Source: Isoetes taiwanensis (taxonomy: Eukaryota > Streptophyta > Lycopodiopsida > Isoetales > Isoetaceae). From it: a stretch of 64,000 nt of DNA. Made by a program: the position numbers and the translations under genes. Under the pieces are notes generated by a model. The model was given only the letters and a program-made list of their open reading frames with translations. It searched no databases and had not been told where the DNA came from. Below, piece by piece: positions 1 to 12,300 of the stretch. Each line of letters starts with the position of its first letter. Position 1 is the first letter of the stretch. Location of the stretch: positions 32,287 through 96,286 of the forward strand of contig JAJEKV010000754.1 in the NCBI GenBank assembly GCA_021234155.1, read 5' to 3'.

Positions 1-527
1 AACCATAACGACTCTAGAACTCAAATCTAACTTTGTCAATAGGTCCGAAATGTTGAGATCACCCATGGACACACGTTTGCAAGGTTCTCAACTCTGAGCT
101 TAACGTATATTGTTGCCTTTTTACTTGCCACATTGGGTGTTCAAAGATAAAATATGCAATTAACTGTCCTACTCTTCCCCAAAATTTGTAGTCATTAAAC
201 ATGGCATGTATTTATTTTAATGACCACTTCTTTCCACATTTTAATATGTAGAATGAATTGGTGACCTCTCATAACAGGTGGTTGCCAATGGCATCATACG
301 TGGTTCATTCCCAGCGTTGTGACTTGTGTCTTGCTTTAAAAGTTGTGTCTTGCCCTGATCACCTCGTTTAATTCTTATTTGCAGAGCCGTCTTATTATGC
401 AAGCTGACCGCTATGCGTTTGTTGTGCTTGTTTCGTGAAACAGGCTTTCTAGAATCCTCCAATCCCAGAGTCAAGGTGGGTATGCAAAGTTAGCTGGGTT
501 TGTGGCTTCTGGCGAGGCCAATTTGGC
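1..527. other. No gene recognised
   Basis: AT-rich sequence. The only sizeable frame (minus strand, about 240-474) has no recognisable motif, low-complexity composition and no splice context, so I do not call it. No repeat or RNA structure stood out. Confidence 0.5.
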
Positions 528-539
528 TTGGAGGTTCGA

Positions 540-728
540 ATGCTTCAAGCCATGTTCTATCCTCCAAGCTCCAGCAGCCAGAGCTTTGGGGCTATTTATG
601 ATGATCCATCATACTCTATTTTTGCGGCTGTCTATGATGAGTTCGGCATGCTTTATTTTTTCCTATTCATTTCCCTTGCCTGGACAATGGTTGGATTTGC
701 CGTTTTGCACCAACTTTGCGTGGAGTGA
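540..728 (+). CDS. Exon-like frame, one hydrophobic segment, unknown product
   Basis: I do not recognise this. From the ATG at 540 it reads 62 residues: a Ser-rich stretch, an acidic/aromatic middle (IYDDPSYSIF) and a strongly hydrophobic segment (FGMLYFFLFISLAW) that could cross a membrane. The frame ends at TGA (726-728), but a plausible donor, GA|GTGAGG, lies at about 722, so it could be an exon of a longer gene rather than a complete small protein. No partner exon was found on either side. A chance frame remains possible. Confidence 0.2.
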   Translation: MLQAMFYPPSSSSQSFGAIYDDPSYSIFAAVYDEFGMLYFFLFISLAWTMVGFAVLHQLCVE

Positions 729-853
729 GGGTAGGAAAAAAAATTGAGTCAGACCATGTGTTCAATCGAGACTATTGCAATTTGCCGTCATTTTTCGTCT
801 CAAAATCCTGGGGGACACAGATCTGGAATGACAAGCGAAAGATTCCCAAAATC

Positions 854-997
854 AGTGGCTCCCATGGCCTCCCACCACAAAACCCAAGAATATACATAAT
901 ATGCATATATGGCATAAACTCACCTAGTGGCTCCCATGGCCTCCCACCACAAAACCCAAGAATATACATAATATGCATATATGGCATAAACTCACCT
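854..997. repeat. Perfect 72-bp tandem duplication
   Basis: Two head-to-tail copies of 72 bp (854-925 and 926-997) with no mismatch that I can see, beginning AGTGGCTCCCATGGCC and ending CTCACCT. Perfect identity implies a very recent duplication or an assembly duplication. Frames running through it on either strand repeat the same peptide and are artefacts. Confidence 0.95.
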
Positions 998-2402
998 AAA
1001 GGTGAAAAAAATTCCAATGAAAATGACATGAAATTGTCCATATTTAATATTTATGAACAAATTAAATGAATCATACATAGGCTTTTTTTTGGTACTGTGT
1101 AGTTTTTGGGACTCTAGAGGTATGGCGCCAAAATGGCCGCCTAACACAGGTATGGCAGAGTCTACTGGATGTCTCCAATGCTCTAGCCAAATATCTTTTG
1201 GAGCCCTAAGTGCATGGGGCCGCAAAACCATTGGCATTTGCTTATGGTAAGTATTTGATATTTCCATATTTGCAAAAGAATAGACCTACGACTTGCCATG
1301 CCGGAATAGGCATTTTTATCTGCTCATGAGATTTCGAGCTTGTTTTTTAGTTGCTGTGATGATTAAAGAGTTGAGATATGCCTCTCTAATGCTAGATGCG
1401 GATGGTACTGATGCATGTCATTTTGTTTTAGGTTGGAACTGGCCGATTTGCTCTAAGGAGTAGTTAAAGCTGATTCATTTGCTCTAAGTTGGAGTTTACT
1501 AGGATATGAGCAAAGACGAATTTGCTCCAGCAAAACAAATCTGAAAGAAGACCTTGAAATGGTCGATTTGACGTCATAGGGTCGGATATGAGCAAAAACG
1601 AATTTGCCCTTATATTTTGATGTTGTGGTGCTGTGGATTGAATGGAAGTGGCTTGAATGTTCTATGCTATCAGAATAGGAACATCTTTGCTACATGACAA
1701 TATCGGACTGAGGTGTTTCCATACAGCAAGAATATCTAAATTTATTGTTTTCAATAAGTCCTTCATCCTGCTATAGATGCCAAAATGTTGAAGGGATTAT
1801 TTTTAAGATGATCAGGCTATGCTCAAAAGGCCGCTCATTATGCTGACAATCTTCCTATTACGTAGAAATATGGAGCGACATCAATCAGGTTAGATACTAT
1901 ATTGTTGAAATACTTTAATGTAAGTAATCAGCAAAATCAATACCATATAGTACATTGTCTTAAATCTTATAGTATTCTGCAAATTTTGTTATACAGTATA
2001 CCAAAACTTGTACAGGCATACCCCACAAACGAGGATCTTTATGTATGGTCCAGATCAAGGAATAAAGGGCAAATATGCCCATCCGACAGCTCTCGGTGCC
2101 CTACGTCACCCCCCGTGTGAATATGCACCCAAACCAAAGGGGGTTTAAGGGGGAATTTTATTTTTAAGTGTCGAATGCAATGGTTTGTAATAATTAATCT
2201 TAATGATAGTTATGTGTCACCCTGGACTACCACAGTCGTCGGACTTCCACAGTCATCGGATCTGTCAATCCTATGGCCCAGACTGTATGTTGGAGCTTCT
2301 TGACACCTCTCGTTTCGATTATGCTCAATTATGATTGGGGACGCCTATGATTTTAAGATGTCGAATACGAGTTTGCCTAAGGTTTTGATGGTATATCGAG
2401 CC
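998..2402. other. Intergenic, short repeats only
   Basis: No coding pattern recognised. A motif of about 24 bp, GGATATGAGCAAA[G/A]ACGAAT, occurs at 1502-1526 and 1583-1606, and variants of TTTGCTCTAAG recur at 1448-1500, so the 1440-1610 block is a degenerate short repeat. A 65-residue frame at 1053-1250 has no motif I can name. Confidence 0.4.
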
Positions 2403-2640
2403 TCTATACGGTGAAATACGGGGATTCGAACCTCTACCAAAATAACTCAATGTCCTAATACGACTACTTTAACCAATCTAACCAGTGAGCTAATGTGACT
2501 ATTTTTTATCTTAAATCTATGTTTTTTTTATAATAACCCATTGAATTGTTTTAGGGATATGGTCTATACGGTGAAATACGGGGATTCGAACCTCTACCAA
2601 AATAACTCAATGTCCTAATACGACTACTTTAACCAATCTA
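2403..2640 (-). repeat. tRNA-like/SINE sequence, tandem copy truncated by LTR
   Basis: A 78-bp sequence occurs twice without a mismatch (2403-2480 and 2563-2640). Read on the minus strand it has a pol III B-box (GGTTCGAATCC) and, in the first copy, an upstream A-box-like TTAGCTCACTGGTTAGA, as in tRNA-derived SINEs. Folding by eye does not give a proper cloverleaf, so it is not called a functional tRNA. The two copies look like a tandem duplication of about 160 bp whose second unit was cut where the LTR at 2641 begins. Confidence 0.5.
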
Positions 2641-4283
2641 AATCAATGGAAGAAATGCAACGGCCAAGTCGTCTCCAAATTAGTAAAACACTTGGACTCA
2701 ATGGGGAGATGTATTCTAGCCTTAGCGGTGCGACAACTAAAGGTGGGAGAGGCTTTGCATAAATTTCTTACGCCATGATCTATTGTTTGCATTCAGCATC
2801 TAGGAATGAGCTAGTAGCCTAGCTCTTAATTAAATTATTCAGGGTTGTCAACCCCATATAACTACATAAATTATATAATCTTAAATATGTTATCATGCAG
2901 GGCATCGATAGAACTCCATGATGGCATGTATCATAAGCTTTAATGCCTTGTTGATAAATTATATGTTCATAATAGCTGCGATAGATAGTTTTGTCTTGTG
3001 TAGATATCTCAAGATCGAGAGATAAAGTAAGATAATAATTACATAAAATCTTAGTTAAACCTTCAAGAAGGATGTAATTCCTTCCAAAGGCATTTAAGTA
3101 ACTTTCATAGGATCCCGACAAATATAATAAGAATTTGTATATCTTTCCATAAGTATAGCAAATATAAAGTATATACATGTAAGGTTGATACATCACCAAC
3201 CAAGTAGCGGCGCAGAGTCATACCAACACTTGATCCGATGATATAAATCCTAGCCATATGATAAACAATTAAAATACATTTCAAACTAAGTATGGCATCG
3301 ATAATCGTATGATGACATATCTTAAAAGGTCGTAAAGTTATCATATAATAGTTAGTTAAATGTAATACTATTGGAAGCAATATATCCAATACTACTATAA
3401 TGTTAATATAAAAAAATATTACCGTAAGGTAATTAATATAATTGCATGCATTAGGAAGTCCAAGCAGAATCATGCAGGGGTCCAAGATGTAATGTTTATT
3501 TAAGACGTTAACGGATGCTAGCCGACATGCAACAGCAGTTGGTGGAGGAAGTACAAAGATATCCTCTAGCAGCAAGAGGCGGCGTAAGAGCATAGCGACA
3601 AGCTCGCATCGACAATTGCATAGATGAAGCTCGTGATCGGGCGGTTAGGGTCAAGTTTCAGACGGCTGACATAAAGATCACCGAATCTCGCAGATCGACA
3701 ATTGCAAGAAGCTTGCTCCAAGGTTAAATTTGGACAATTCAGATAACCAAAAGAGTAGGTAACCAATCCTATAAGTTGGACCCGCCAAAGACACTTAAAG
3801 AAACATAGTGTTTTCCTGTAAGTCTCCTAAAGAAACACATTCCTAATCCGTGAGGAAGTAATTGGAGAGACCAAAGTTACTCGAAACAATGGGCGATCAC
3901 CTTGAGATTGTTCCAGAGGTTCTTCTTTTCAGATCCTATAAGAAGACAAGAAGATCTCAATCCTCCAATACCCAATGAAAGAGACACTTACAAGTGGAAG
4001 ACGCTACGTGGGCACTACAAATAGATCTTGAGAAGCAGTACCCGCAACTCATGGAGCAATGCAATGGTCGGCTCGTCACCGAAGTAATCGACATCGACAC
4101 CCAAGAAATCGGGCTTAGGCATGTCGATTTGGGTTTAGGATTAAATTTCATGTGTAGTTAAGATTAATTCACGATGCACCTATGCTAGGTATGGGTTGCA
4201 TGCGAGTTACCGATGATGAGACCACTACGGTGATCTCTAGGACGTGGTGTAATGTCATTGTAGGCATGACCGCGGTTTTGCTT

Positions 4284-4599
4284 GGGTAAAAGCATGTTAG
4301 GGTGTACCACTTTTGGAACCTGCAAAAGTACATACACTAGGTACTTCAGATTTGGGTACTTTCTCATTTTTCTTTTCATTAAAACTAATACAAAAATCCA
4401 AAATAAAAGTCAAGGACATGGTAATATTCAAAGTTAAGATAAAGATAATGCTACGGAGACCAATATATATATAAAAAGTTCTAAGACATACCTTATATTG
4501 AGATATTATAAAGTACCCAAGACCAAATTCGCTACCTTTTTAGGTACCTTTTAGTCACTAAATAATACTTTTAAGGGACACCCTAACATGCTTTTACCC
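4284..4599 (-). mobile_element. MITE copy 1 (22-bp TIRs, 4-bp TSD GCTT)
   Basis: A 316-bp element with perfect 22-bp terminal inverted repeats starting GGGTAAAAGCATGTTAGG, flanked by GCTT on both sides (4280-4283 and 4600-4603). The matching place in the right LTR (about 14840-14850) is an uninterrupted empty site, which fixes the boundaries and shows insertion after the LARD integrated. It is about 95% identical by eye to the reverse complement of 28690-29011. There is no transposase. A 4-bp duplication does not fit hAT (8), Mutator (9-11), Harbinger or CACTA (3); Sola- or Ginger-type elements make 4-bp duplications, but I cannot assign a superfamily. Confidence 0.93.
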
Positions 4600-5464
4600 G
4601 CTTGCACGAGTTGGGAGGTAGATTAGAAGGTCTACTGTCCCCACTTTAAGTAACCCTAGAGAGATAAGAGGTCATTCGGGAATGCATGATAGGAAAAGCA
4701 CCTCTAGTCAATGCCTGGGAGGGGCCCTTTCCCCATATATGGGGAAGGACCCTATTCCCACGCTGGGCCAACCATGTAGGCATGAGTGGCATATAGGCAT
4801 GATAGGCGTTGCCTCCACTGGCCATGATGGAAGAAACATAATCTTCCTATGTGGGAGATATGCCTTGCATCCATATAATTGTATCTAATGGGTGGTTCCC
4901 CAACAACCAATATCTATAATAATTAAATGTATGCTAGCGTAGTGTGGACCCCAGCCAATAGGGGAGTTCACGGGAGGAAGGTCACATCGCAAAGACTTGC
5001 AACACATAATTTTGTCACGATGTGTTGTAAGGAACGATGTGGAACCTTAAGTAGGAAATTTTGGAACTATGTTAATAATAATAATGGTGTAAGCTATAAA
5101 ATTTTGTGAATAATAATAGATGATAAAGTAAGAGGGTGAAAGACTCCCTTACCATAGTATGATATTAAACAAGGATTGGGGTAATTTTGCTATACATCCT
5201 ATGTGTATTAAATGTGATTGCAGGATATGCAGAGTTTCCAAGGTGGGGACGCGCGGATGCTGAGGACAAAGATCAAGTCAAGGTGGGGAGAATGAGCGTT
5301 CCAACATAATATACGCCCTAACACGATATTATATTGTTATCGCCACCCGCATACGTCACGGATGACATGTACTACTTGAGACGATAGGGTTGCATCTAGG
5401 GGCAATATTGAATGTTGTGCATGTTAAATAAACATACACAATTAATAACCCCATGGACCCCATT

Positions 5465-5565
5465 GCCAAATGGCTAAATCCCATTTGGCCAATATCTAAC
5501 CTAACCCTAAGGGTTTCTATAAAAGGGCTTTCCCCTAAAACCCTAAACCTTTCTTCTCTTTGCAT
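5465..5565 (+). promoter_or_regulatory. LTR promoter: hairpin, telo-box, TATA
   Basis: TATAAAAG at 5518-5525 (right LTR counterpart TATAAAGG at about 15777) is preceded by a telo-box-like ACCTAACCCTAAGG and followed by CCCTAAAACCCTAAACC, motifs common in plant promoters. A 9-bp stem, GCCAAATGG/CCATTTGGC, lies at 5464-5488 and is nearly kept in the other LTR. The position about 70% along the LTR suggests a long U3 and start of transcription near 5545-5555. Promoter activity is inferred only. Confidence 0.5.
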
Positions 5566-6893
5566 TTTTGGGTTTTTCCTAGAGCTCCTCTCCTCTCTCG
5601 AGTTCGTGGTTCTCTTTGAGCCATTTCGCCAAGTATGGACTTCAATCCGCATTGCCGAGTTCCGAAAAGCCGGATTTTGCACAACAGATTATCGATTAAC
5701 GTACCATCTTCAAAGAAGATCAGGAGCATGGACGCTTCCGAGGGTCAGGAGCGGGTCAAGGAGCGTGTATCTAGTTGTTCTGTTGTGCAAAACCGCCTTT
5801 GGGCAAGGCAATAGGCTGGTTTAGTATGTTAGATCAACTCTAGAGGCCTTATAGATCCCGGAGATCATAAGCCCTAACTAAGGAACCTAACTCGTTGTTT
5901 AGGTAGATAGATTAGATGATATTCTCTATTTCAGTTTCATGGATGTTGTATGTATTTCACTCTGTGATCTCCATGTATTGGGGGGGTAGAGACCTAAAGC
6001 CGCAGTAGCGATGATCCTAGGTAGCACCACTAGTTCCCCATTATATGCCCGTGCACAGGAGCCCGCCTCGGGTTGTGGGTGAAGGGGCTAGGGCCCGGTT
6101 GATAAGGAGGAACTTGTCTCATCACGGACCGACCCTCCGGGTAGTAAGGCCTATCGGGGTCTCGCGGGGCTAGGCTTAATGGCTTGTCACCGCGTGTGGG
6201 CAAGGCATGAGCTCGACACTCTGGGGTGGTGGATATGACCTTCCAAAGGAGTTCAAGTCGAATCATGGGGGCGGGGGCCCTCTAGTCACTGGATGAGCAT
6301 GGATGCCTCTCGAGGAGAGGCAACTCTTCCTACCTCATCTGGCCGGGAGATGCAACCCAAGAGTAGTAGCCCCTCCGCTATTCACCCTAAGCAGTTACTT
6401 ATTGAAGTCCCAACACTTTTCAGCCTACTCGCAAAGTGTGCACCTGGAGGGGCGGATGGAGTGGACTACCCTAAGCCATGTTCTATGCCAGCCAAATCCA
6501 TTGCCATGAATTGCCTCAAGAATGAACTCGGAGACCCTAGCCGCCGGGCCATCCCCTCGAGTCCGAGCCCCGGTAGGATCTCCCCTCTTGTTATTTATGT
6601 TATGTGATGATGTTATTTCTATGGTATTGCTATCTCTCGGATGTTGTATTGTATTCACCTCTCGAGGTACTTGTATTTGTTTATCGTTAGTTGTGCTCAC
6701 GCTTGTTTATTCACGCCTCCGCAGATAGGTCGACCGATGGAAGACGGGTGAATGACACATCCATTCTTCCCTTGTTGGCTCATCCCGGATGGGAGTGGAG
6801 TCGGTGGATGGCCCCGCCGCTGTAGCCGCCAGGGGAATGCTCCTCCTTCCTTCAATGATGTGGGCATCGTGATAAGGAGTAGGGGACGTCAAA

Positions 6894-6904
6894 GGGTATC
6901 GAGC
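6894..6904 (+). other. Candidate primer-binding site (tRNA-iMet type)
   Basis: GGGTATCGAGC lies two to three bases after the LTR end and matches the usual plant primer-binding site TGGTATCAGAGC except for the first base and one missing A. Its position immediately inside the left LTR supports both the LTR boundary and element orientation (plus strand). Confidence 0.5.
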
Positions 6905-7096
6905 ATGATCTTGGTAGACCGTGATCGAAAGCACCCACCATTTTCCTTAGGACTAACAAAGACTTCCAGCCTTGGGAACAACCTCCCAAGCAAGAACCTG
7001 AAAATTGGGAAAAATTTTTCCCAATTGTAGTGCAAAGAATAGGTTAATGCTAAGAGTAGTGATAAGTTTTAGCAAAAAAACCTAAGGTGGCCAAAC

Positions 7097-8455
7097 GAGA
7101 GTGTGCCCGCACCAATTTGGTTTGTAAACCGATTCGACCCGGCGACCGTGGTGAGTGGTGGACCCATGTTGACCTAGTTAGATGTATAATTTAGCTAAAC
7201 TAATGGTGCAGTTCAGCTTATCTCCTTGATTCTAGCTAGTTTTGCATATTATAACACTAAGAAACCCCTTGTAAATTGAAAATTGACCCCAAAGAGGTGA
7301 CTCACAGAGTGCGCCTGCACCAATTTGGTTTGCAAACCAATTCGACCCCGGCGCACCGTGGTGAGTGGTCAAAACTTTGAACCTTCAGAATTTGAGTTAT
7401 ACAGCTCCAAATCGCCCGGAAATTTGTTGGCAAGTAGGACCATTAAAGAGTCTAGAATCTATTTATGACCTCAAATTAGGCTAAAAATATTATAATCCTC
7501 CTCAAAATGACCAAAATAGGTCAAACCCTAAATTTGCCTCCCAAACTACGGTTTATTTAGAAATAGAAGCAATAGCTTTTAAGGTACAAGGCTAGAGCCA
7601 CGTAAGGGCAAGGAGCACGACTTTTGAAGACATTGAAGACCCAGCGACCCAAGAGAGGAAGCACTATGGCAAACACCTCTACAAAACGGTTTAGCAAAGA
7701 CAGGCACAACCGACCTATCAACAATCTTCATCGAATGGAAGACATACGCTAATCATCCGTGATGAAGAACCTTTCGACTATCAAGAACTCGGTGCAACAT
7801 CCACGAAGCTCTCAAGAAAAAAGAAGATTGCTAGTTTATTGTAAATATAAATTTATGTTTTGATCATGTTAATGTGTTAAATCAGGTGTAAGTAGAATGT
7901 GTTACTAAGTTCTCAGCTTGGAATTAACAAAGTTGGAGCAAAACTCGTTGTTTTTTGGCCCCACCCCTCACAGAGTGCCCGTGCCACTTAGGATTATATT
8001 CCTAACCGCCTCTCACAAGACCGTGGTGAGTGAGTGGTCGAGCACCGATCTATGCCAAAACTTGTCCAAATGCAGTAAAGTAAGTACACCATTCGACTCA
8101 CCACCATAATTAGTAGGATTTGAACCCTAGTTTGTAGAAATTGCCCAATCCTAACTCACATGGAGCCCCACCCCGCGCAGAAAGGCGCCCAAACCAACCC
8201 GGGTTTGCAAACCGATTCGACCCCGGCACACTGCGGTGAGTGGTCACCCCAAATCGGGCCAAAACTTATCCAAATGAAGTAGTAAGGGCTCAATCCAACC
8301 TATCTCGACGAGATATGCGTGATTTCACCTTTTAGTTTGCATGTTTGGCATCATCCTCGACTCCAAACAGGGGTCCCACTCCACAGTAGAGTGCCCGTGC
8401 CACTTAGGATCATATTCCTAACTGCCTTCACAAGACAAAGTGAGAGTGGTCACAC
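7097..8455 (+). repeat. Five degenerate repeat units, each with a hairpin
   Basis: Five units (about 7097-7160, 7301-7372, 7970-8042, 8178-8246, 8383-8455) share the frame GAGTGCCC..CAC[hairpin]..ACCGTGGTGAGTGGTC. In units 1, 2 and 4 the hairpin is TTGGTTTGCAAACCAA or close to it; in units 3 and 5 it is TTAGGATTATATTCCTAA or close to it. The same slot is thus filled by two different palindromes. The units lie in the leader just after the primer-binding site, where retroelement RNAs carry packaging or dimerisation structures; that role is inference. Confidence 0.6.
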
Positions 8456-9011
8456 CAAAATTGCCCCAATTTGTCCACACTTTCCCCAAATTAGATAGAA
8501 TTTGTTGCAATAGGATCCTTAGAATGTACTCTTTAGTTTGATTAGCTTGTCTTGTGCTTAGCAATACCTTAGAATCCTAGATTTTCCTTTATCCACTTTT
8601 TTTTTTTTTTTCTAAAATTAGGTTTTTGCCTATAAGTAGACCACAACCCTCATTTGCATCCTACACCTTTGCTCCTCGCCCCAGCCGCATTTTTTCAGCT
8701 CCCCCAGGCGCTTCCTTCATCCTGCTTGATATCCCCAGCAGCCTCTAGCATCATGGCAAACCATCAATGCTATTCCCTATTTTACCAGACATCATGGTCG
8801 AAGTTCCATGCAAAGATAGGTCCTTCTCTAGTAGAACTTCCCCTTGCATAGGATACTTTAGGACAGCCTTAAGATAGACAAATACCTAGAAAATACATGG
8901 CCGCTTGCCCAATTATATGTCCCGTAGTCAGAAGTAATTTTTCTATTCCTTAGAGCCCAAACCCAGATAGGAGAGCCATCCGCCCAACCCCTAGAGCTTG
9001 AGCCCCTGGCC

Positions 9012-9356
9012 ATGGCAGCAGTGAAGAAGAGCGATGCTTCTCGAAAGCACCAGGAGGCAAAGCAGAGGAAGATGAAGGACGGGTCGGGCGTAGGGACATC
9101 GCTGACGCCGACCCTGCACAAGAAAGGCAAAGAAGCGGAGCAGAACTTCAAAGCTTTGAAGAGGGGCCGAGAACCGACGGTAATAACTCCACCACTTGGG
9201 CTAGGCATCACAAGCTTAACCCCGGTAATCATCCAAGGAACCGCATTCGAGCCCGCACGACATCAAGAACCCCTTCTCCCCGTGAGTGCGTGGACAGGGG
9301 GCTACAGGATAAACGAAGCTCCTACATCTCCTACGCCAACAATCGGACCTCGATGA
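9012..9356 (+). CDS. Basic 114-aa frame in LARD interior, possible gag remnant
   Basis: Starts at an ATG in good plant context (CCATGGCAGC) and reads 114 residues. The N-terminus is Lys/Arg-rich (KKSDASRKHQEAKQRKMK) and the C-terminal half is rich in Pro, Thr and Gly; no zinc knuckle or other domain is visible. It is the best-looking frame of the interior and could be a leftover Gag start, but nothing downstream continues it. The opposite-strand frame 8858-9232 is its shadow. Confidence 0.25.
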   Translation: MAAVKKSDASRKHQEAKQRKMKDGSGVGTSLTPTLHKKGKEAEQNFKALKRGREPTVITPPLGLGITSLTPVIIQGTAFEPARHQEPLLPVSAWTGGYRINEAPTSPTPTIGPR

Positions 9357-12300
9357 CTTCATCGACTAGGAAACGCAGGAATTTCACATCGCGATAAGGG
9401 AGGCTCAGACGCATTAACGCCGCACATCGACGGACATAGAAGCCTACACCGCAGACGCAGATGATGGCACAACAGAGTTACCCACGGAGGAGTTCATAGC
9501 TTATCCACCTATTAATCGATGGAAATCGAGGGAAAACAACGAAAGTGCGCCCTACCCAAAGACCTCGACAAAGAAAGCATTTCCCGAACAGATAGAGGCA
9601 AGATCAACGTAACATCTCCCTAAGTTCATGTTCGGGCTACACTACTGTGGAGATGATAGCATTACCGGTGGACTTAATAACCCGGAAGACATAGGGCTGC
9701 AATCGTAACCCAGAGAGGAGGCTGGGAGGCAGAGCACGACAAATGACTAAGGAGCCGACCTAGCCAACAACCACGCACCACTCAAACGCAACTCAAAAGA
9801 GTGATGGCATGTGCAATGGAGATGACAACAATTCCGTGCATAGGGGAAGCATCTCACAACGAAGATTCAAAGACATGCAACAATGCCCGACCGCAACAAC
9901 CAAGTGATCATTACTCAAGCGCATCAATGCTACGATCTCCAAACGACACTCCACATGACAGTAAAACACATTAAGGAGGAGCATTTTCAACTCAAGGGTT
10001 CACATCGAAAGCAACGCCCTTCGCGACTTGGGATAACGACCTCAAATCACACACTAAGGTCAACTACGTAACACCTCAAGGAACCCCTGAGTCAAGTAGA
10101 ACAAGGAAGATGCAAAGAAAACCAAGAATCAAACGTGATTGGAGGAGGGAAAACCCTAAAGAAGTATACACAATTAAGCATATGCTCTCCTATAAATTAG
10201 AAAAGTGGATGAATTAAAATCCTAATATAATTATATATATATGTCTATCATAAATATGAGGGGAGCTAACACATAGTACAAAAAAAATTAGTTAGGTGTT
10301 TTCAGATCAAGAAACTTCATCGCCTCGACCGCCAAAGGATGAAGTAAAGAACCACATGTATAGCCAAGAGCAAGTGCTCAAATGGAAGAGCAAATATAGG
10401 AGAGAGACGACACCGCAGCTCAAGCCAAGCTTCAACTCCGCACACTCGAGAAGCTGCCTCAAGTAGAAGATCGCCGTCCAAAGACAATGTCAAGATGAGA
10501 GATAACGCCACCATGTCAAGATCTCTAGCCAGCACCATCTAGGTTTTGCACGATGACATCTTGGGGATGCAACTCTACCTCTTGTAGCAAAGAAGAACAC
10601 TAACAACACGAAAGTGTCCTCAACAAACGTAAGGAGGAATGAACACACATCTTCTAAACTCGACAACGACCTCAAGCCAATAGACGCCGAGGAATTCCTT
10701 GGGACAACTCGACATCAACGAGCCAACTAAGGAGGCAACCTTCGACGACCATAATTCTACCTTGTATGGTGATGTTTGTAACATGCACACCAGATGGAGA
10801 TACACTTAAGAAAAGGCCACAACAATGGGTTATGTCTATGCTCATTCAACAACTAGGTGATGGCTTCATTGCCAAGTACTCCTACCAACAATTAGAAGAC
10901 AAGAAGCCCAACTTATCTCTCGACATTAGGGACCTCAACGCCCAAGATAGAAGCATTCGACACCTTAACGACAAGGACAACAACCAAAGCACCTTCGACA
11001 AAAAGAGAGTTCAAGACATTAGCCGTGCTATTCAAGGACACGAAAGGTGTCTAGGGCAGAAAGTACTTCAACTCAAGGGTCAATCTACTTAGATATAAGA
11101 GTACATCATCCCCTACAAAGAAACCAATCATGGAGAAGAGTCATGAGGCTTTACTCGCCAGAAGATGCACATGTATTGAGGGACAATGGCCATAAACCGA
11201 AGACGAAGGAGTGCTAGTACTTCCACGAAGCTCCTTAGATGCAACATGAGGTCCAAAACCGTGGAGCGCGGATCAAGTGCAACTAGAAGGCAAAGATAGC
11301 AACGAAGATCGTGGATAACGCCTAAGCCATCACATTGAGGAGATCAAACAGTAATGCGATGAGAAGCTCGATGGAGAAGCTTAATAGGAGAACCGAGCCA
11401 AAGAATCGACGAGTCAGCTAGAACCTCACAAAGCTACGATAACCGCATGCAACTTCGCGGAACTCAAGGATCGACAATTCAAAGGCAATTGATGAAGAGA
11501 ACAACTCCTTAATTACGAAGCCTAGCCAAAGGGATTGTGCACAACTTCAAGAGGCTTCCAAAGATCTTCAGACATTGTGAAGGGGAAGCAATTATTGCCC
11601 AAGAACAACATTAAGAAGTAGACCGGAACGCCAAGCATCAACGCACCATCACATCCTTAGTTAGCATGTGAAGCAGAAAAAGTTGTGTCGCAGCTTCTAC
11701 GCATTACATTGGAGAGCTCAAAATATCAAAGAGTCTACCAATCGAGCACGAGCCGACATATAAATAGGAGGATATAGATCTTCAACACAAATAGCACTAG
11801 GAGGAACATCGACAACAACGCCATAAAAAGTGCGGTGCACCTCGAGGGGAGACACCAAGGGAGCCTAATAGCTTTAATAGTATTTGTAATCATAATAGTG
11901 TAAGTTTATATGACTTGCATGCATATTTCCCTTTGTTATTTCCTCTCTCTCAAAGATAACAGATCAAAGAAAAGAGATGCCGGACAATTGGAAGGTGTGA
12001 GTTTAGCAACATCCTCAACACTTGTCCGTCAACACGCCACGTGACTCAAGGATGGAGTTGGCACAATAAGATCGGATATAGAGGCATCTTTTAGCCGCCA
12101 AGATGTTTCTCAACGAAACCACCGTGCTTTTGGGAAGCAACATAGAAGATTTCAAGTGGTCAACTACGCCATCAAAACCACCAACAATGGGAAGCCTCTA
12201 CATCGAGGAAAGTTGACCTCTACATCGAGGGAGGAGCCCGAGTCTCGAAAGCAACTCAAGAACGTTACCCTCAAGAAGGCAATGAGTGGATGAGTCATGA

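Larger units (their letters stand above)
2641..6891 (+). repeat. 5' LTR of the LARD-like element
   Basis: Direct repeat partner of 13201-17131. Both begin AATCAATGGAAGAAATGC and end around GACG[T/C]CA. The two copies differ by many 1-5 base indels rather than mainly substitutions, while AT-rich stretches are almost unchanged. The copy carries a MITE at 4284-4599 that the right LTR lacks. The U3/R junction probably lies just downstream of the TATA box at 5518. Short frames inside (minus strand 2819-3766, 3957-4151; plus 5453-5824, 6293-6607) are not conserved intact in the other LTR and are not coding. Confidence 0.9.

Noticed and set aside
716-1069. Frames on both strands across the 72-bp repeat
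   Set aside because: Both repeat the same peptide twice owing to the tandem duplication; no start context or domain.
8858-9232. 124-codon minus-strand frame
   Set aside because: Antisense shadow of the plus frame at 9012-9356; composition atypical and no motif.
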